This document shows positions 61,441-64,000 of a stretch of 64,000 bases of DNA, piece by piece. This stretch comes from Acetobacterium fimetarium (GTDB lineage Bacteria; Bacillota; Clostridia; Eubacteriales; Eubacteriaceae), in the NCBI RefSeq assembly GCF_014284475.1, contig NZ_WJBC01000001.1, forward strand, positions 124,001 to 188,000. Direction: 5' to 3'. How positions within the stretch are numbered: the stretch's first letter is position 1; every line of letters begins with the position of its first letter. The position numbers were made by a program, and so were the translations under genes. The notes beneath the pieces are model-generated. The model saw only the letters and a list, made by a program, of their open reading frames with translations, ran no database searches and was not told the DNA's origin.

Positions 61441-63378
61441 CTAGGCCTCGTCCACCCAGGGCTGCAGCGACCCGTAGGTCGGTCCGACCGCGGCTTCGGC
61501 CACCAGGGGCACATCGAAACCGGCAAACGGCGGCGCCTCCATGACACCGCGGATCCACGCGACGGCCTCGGCCAGACGCTCGGTCGCCACCTCAAAGACA
61601 ATCTCGTCGTGCACCGTCAGCAGCGGATGAATATAGGGCCGCTCCGCCAGTCCAGCGTAGAGCCGCACCATCGCCAGCTTGAGGATGTCCGCCGCCGTGC
61701 CCTGAATCGGATGATTCAGGGCCGCCCGTTCAAAATGCGCCCGGGTGTTCTCATCCGGACCGTTGATCCCGTAAAGGCTGCGGCGCCGACCCAGCGCGGT
61801 GTCGACCGTTTCCCGGTAGCGCGCATTCCACTTGACCTCATCCTGCCAGGCCGCCAGTTTGGGATAAGCCTGGTGAATCGCCGCAATCATCGCCGCGCAC
61901 TGCGCCTCGCTCCGGTCGATACCCGCCTTTTGCGCCAGAATCCGCTTAAGCCCGCGGGGATAGAGGCCGTAGAAAATCCCGAAGTTGATGTTTTTGGCCA
62001 CCGCGCGGCGCTCCTTGTAGTCCGGATGGCTTTTGTCGCGCGCCTCCGAAAGCGTGATGCCGTACACCGCCGCCGTGGTCAGCGCGTGGATGTCGCCGCC
62101 ATCGACAAAGACGCCTAGCATGTTCGGATCCCCGGTGAACCAGGCGCCGACGCGCAGCTCGATCTGGCTGTAGTCGACGCTGACCAGGGTGCAGCCCGGC
62201 CGGGCCGTGAAGAAATCGCGGACGTTGACGCCGTGGCTGGCCCCCGCCGGCAGATTCTGGCAGTTGGGATTCTGGCTGGAGAAACGGCCGGTTTCGGCCC
62301 CCAGCGGGAAAAAGCGGGTGTGAATCGCCAGCGTCACCGGGTTGATGCGCTGCTGCAGCCCGAGAATGTAGGTTTTGATCAGTTTGGCCAGCCCCCGGTA
62401 ATCCCGGATGCCGCCCAGAAAATCCAGATGCTCCGGGTGATCCTCGCGGCAGTGGGCCAGCAACAGGCTGATCGCCTCGCCGTCCACCGAAGGCTTGCCG
62501 GTTTCGGTGGCCTTGAGCACCGGCAGCGCCAGATCATTAAACAGATAGGCCTTGACGTCGTTGGTGGCGGCGTTCTCGCCCACCCGCACGGGCCGGCTGC
62601 CACTATTTTCCAGCCGCTGTCGACAGCTCTGCAGCTGCGCACCGCCGGCATCGGCCGCCGCCTGAAGCCCCTCCCGATCCACCAGCACGCCGCGGTGCTC
62701 CATCAGGGCAGTGAACAGCGCCACCGGACTTTCGATGGTGCGAACCAGCGCTTCGTGGGCGGGGATGTTCTGGGCAAACCACGCGTTTTCGATCCGGTAG
62801 CAGCGCAGCGCCAGGTCCGCGTCACCGCAGGCGTAGGCGATGGTCGCATCATCCGCCGGGTCCAGATCCCGGAAGGAGCCGGTGCCGACAGTCTCGCCAT
62901 AGCTGGGCAGCCACAGCGAGCACCATTCGTAGGCCAGGCCTTTGAGCCCGGCGTCCCGGAGGCCGCGAAAATGCTGCTCATCCTTTAACATCAGCTGGGC
63001 GCCGGCGATGGTATCGTAAACCGGGGGCACCAGGGTGATGCCCTGGGCCAGCAGAAAGCGGGCTTCAAAACTTAAATTATGGACGATTTTGGTGACGGCC
63101 GGGTTTTCAAAGACTCGCTGCCGCAGCCACGCCATGACTTCCAGGGGCGCCGCATTCGTCCCGCTTACATGCCGCAGCGGCACGTAGATGCCGCTGTGCT
63201 CAGCCACCGCCAGGGAAATCCCGACGATGTGGGCCTTGTGGGCGTCCAGCGCGGCCTCTTTTTCGTGGGCCCACAGCGGATTGGCTGCGGTCTCAAAATC
63301 AAAGGCGATCGCCGTCGCCGTGCCCAGGTATTCCTCCAGGATCCCAAGATCCGTGGTCATTTTATAATCGTTTTTCAT
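61441..63378 (-). CDS. Phage-type family A DNA polymerase with 3'-5' exonuclease
   Basis: 645 aa. The exonuclease domain (about 15-200) keeps Exo I in AIAFDFETAANP (Asp, Glu) and Exo II in KIVHNLSFEARFLL. Polymerase motif A is LVSVDYSQIELRV (near 400), motif B RRAVAKNINFGIFYG (near 457-471) and motif C LLTVHDEIVFEV (near 588). No 5' nuclease domain is present, as in many phage Pol I-type enzymes. It should be the replicative polymerase of the element, working with the primase-helicase. GAAAGGATAAG precedes the ATG at 63378. Confidence 0.94.
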   Translation of the reverse strand: MKNDYKMTTDLGILEEYLGTATAIAFDFETAANPLWAHEKEAALDAHKAHIVGISLAVAEHSGIYVPLRHVSGTNAAPLEVMAWLRQRVFENPAVTKIVHNLSFEARFLLAQGITLVPPVYDTIAGAQLMLKDEQHFRGLRDAGLKGLAYEWCSLWLPSYGETVGTGSFRDLDPADDATIAYACGDADLALRCYRIENAWFAQNIPAHEALVRTIESPVALFTALMEHRGVLVDREGLQAAADAGGAQLQSCRQRLENSGSRPVRVGENAATNDVKAYLFNDLALPVLKATETGKPSVDGEAISLLLAHCREDHPEHLDFLGGIRDYRGLAKLIKTYILGLQQRINPVTLAIHTRFFPLGAETGRFSSQNPNCQNLPAGASHGVNVRDFFTARPGCTLVSVDYSQIELRVGAWFTGDPNMLGVFVDGGDIHALTTAAVYGITLSEARDKSHPDYKERRAVAKNINFGIFYGLYPRGLKRILAQKAGIDRSEAQCAAMIAAIHQAYPKLAAWQDEVKWNARYRETVDTALGRRRSLYGINGPDENTRAHFERAALNHPIQGTAADILKLAMVRLYAGLAERPYIHPLLTVHDEIVFEVATERLAEAVAWIRGVMEAPPFAGFDVPLVAEAAVGPTYGSLQPWVDEA

Positions 63379-63427
63379 CTTATCCTTTCAAGACTGTATT
63401 TTAAGTTACTAACGTTGGCTTCGCTGC

Positions 63428-63513
63428 CGGCTGACACGAAACAATGTGTCCACTGTACGGCGGACAGTTCTCCGAACTGTTCGCCTACACGTTACCAAAT
63501 TGTTTGTGTCAGC
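63428..63513. repeat. Nested palindromic element, family D
   Basis: GGCTGACACGAAACAATGTG and AAATTGTTTGTGTCAGCC arms enclose GGCGGACAGTTCTCCGAACT/GTTCGCC. The layered plan equals that of families A and B, but the outer arms differ. It lies 50 bp upstream of the polymerase start. Confidence 0.75.
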
Positions 63514-63582
63514 CGCCATCAAAGCGCTGATTGTTCGATTCATTTGCATTGTATTGGGGTTGGCATCTTGCCTACGTTAAAT

Positions 63583-63682
63583 CCTGCCGACAATTGTCAC
63601 ATCGTGTTGTGTGCATCAAGGCGAACAGGCGATAGCCTGTACGAATTGCAAGCACACAACTGATTGACAATTGATCGGTAGG
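63583..63682. repeat. Nested palindromic element, family A, third copy
   Basis: Left CTGCCGACAATTGTCACATC and right ACTGATTGACAATTGATCGG arms, a middle layer TTGTGTGCA/TGCAAGCACACAA, and an inner GAACAGGCGATAGCCTGTAC hairpin. The changes in both arms are compensatory relative to the copy at 54243. Confidence 0.85.
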
Positions 63683-63704
63683 ATGGTTCCCACGCTAACC
63701 TGTT

Positions 63705-63821
63705 TTAGCACAAATAAAAAACCGCATGTGCACAAACGTCTGGGGCCTCCCAAAAATTGTGAACATCCGGTATCTTAGTCGCTCTGCCTGCGCAGGCGCA
63801 TTTTAACTCAGTATGTTTCAT
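63705..63821 (-). CDS. Possible 38-aa cysteine-containing small protein
   Basis: ATG at 63821 with GAGGATTTAACG before it. Codons give MKHTELKCACAGRATKIPDV then HNFWEAPDVCAHAVFYLC, four cysteines in total. It lies in a phage-like operon between the partial gene at the window edge and the polymerase gene, all on the minus strand. No family is recognised, and it may be spurious. Confidence 0.35.
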   Translation of the reverse strand: MKHTELKCACAGRATKIPDVHNFWEAPDVCAHAVFYLC

Positions 63822-63909
63822 CGTTAAATCCTCTATTCAATTATTTTGTTATATTGATTTTGGCGCCAAATTCTATTCACACGATCCTGACCGTCGCCTT
63901 TTCAGAACT

Positions 63910-64000
63910 TTATTCCAGCGTATACAGGCCCTCATACCGGTCCTGGTTGCATTTGATGGCCAGCACGACGTCGCCGTAGAGATGGTGATAATCGAGAATC
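63910..64000 (-). CDS. C-terminal 30 residues of an unidentified gene
   Basis: From the window edge the minus-strand frame ILDYHHLYGDVVLAIKCNQD then RYEGLYTLE ends in TAA at 63910-63912. It is GC-rich like its phage-type neighbours and on the same strand. Too short to identify. Confidence 0.5.
   Translation of the reverse strand, partial: ILDYHHLYGDVVLAIKCNQDRYEGLYTLE

Overview
The window looks like chromosome from an acetogen-type Clostridia member (Eubacteriaceae; an Acetobacterium/Eubacterium relative is my best guess). The grounds are Gram-positive ribosome-binding sites (AAAGGAGG type), many secreted proteins with clostridial hydrophobic-W (ChW) repeats, two EFR1-type flavodoxin/ferredoxin fusions, an AgrA/AgrC-like LytTR two-component pair, and no outer-membrane genes. 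No rRNA, tRNA or CRISPR array was found. Taxonomy is inferred from content only.

Layout. 0-0.2 kb: start of a partial XRE regulator. 0.4-7.9 kb: a two-gene operon with a phosphopantetheinyl transferase and a dimodular NRPS ending in a reductase domain, an architecture known to make dipeptide aldehydes, imines or pyrazinones. 8.4-11.3 kb: an unknown protein, a small membrane protein, a self-regulated TetR gene and an EFR1 flavodoxin/ferredoxin. 11.3-17.1 kb: IS3 debris, two tandem paralogous ChW proteins with swapped C-termini, and a BspA-like LRR/ChW protein that lost its C-terminus to a nonsense codon. 17.3-19.4 kb: a divergent LytTR regulator and GHKL kinase; a paired direct repeat in its promoter recurs upstream of the ChW genes. 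19.5-26.8 kb: a ClC transporter, a lipoprotein, a nucleotidyltransferase gene pair that resembles a toxin-antitoxin locus, a phosphatase-like protein lacking its P-loop arginine, flavodoxins, and a CxxC protein.

26.8-38.9 kb: a defence-like island on the minus strand, bordered by decayed genes and IS scars. It holds an unknown 391-aa protein, a fused adenine-methylase/half-specificity protein with a degraded catalytic motif behind a strong promoter set among TTGGTT/AACCAA palindromes, a helicase-HNH fusion, a PLD-helicase-DUF3427 protein, a predicted 30-aa ORF, and a NERD-HRDC nuclease-like protein. 39-44.7 kb: IS21 debris, a transglutaminase/ChW protein with a tiny overlapping upstream ORF, and another ChW protein. 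45-50.4 kb: a second, diverged PLD-helicase followed by a SAM methyltransferase, then RadC and a pRiA4b ORF-3 protein.

50.7-64 kb: a GC-rich, phage-like tract with DUF1659, DUF2922, holin, M15 endolysin, an RNA-polymerase-sigma-like phage protein, an AEP/SF3 primase-helicase and a family A DNA polymerase, interrupted by a serine hydrolase lipoprotein and an Rpn nuclease. It is peppered with nested palindromic repeats that sit just after stop codons; one has inserted in frame inside the primase gene.

The strongest leads are the helicase/HNH/PLD/degenerate-methylase island and the nested-palindrome family with its in-frame coding insertion.
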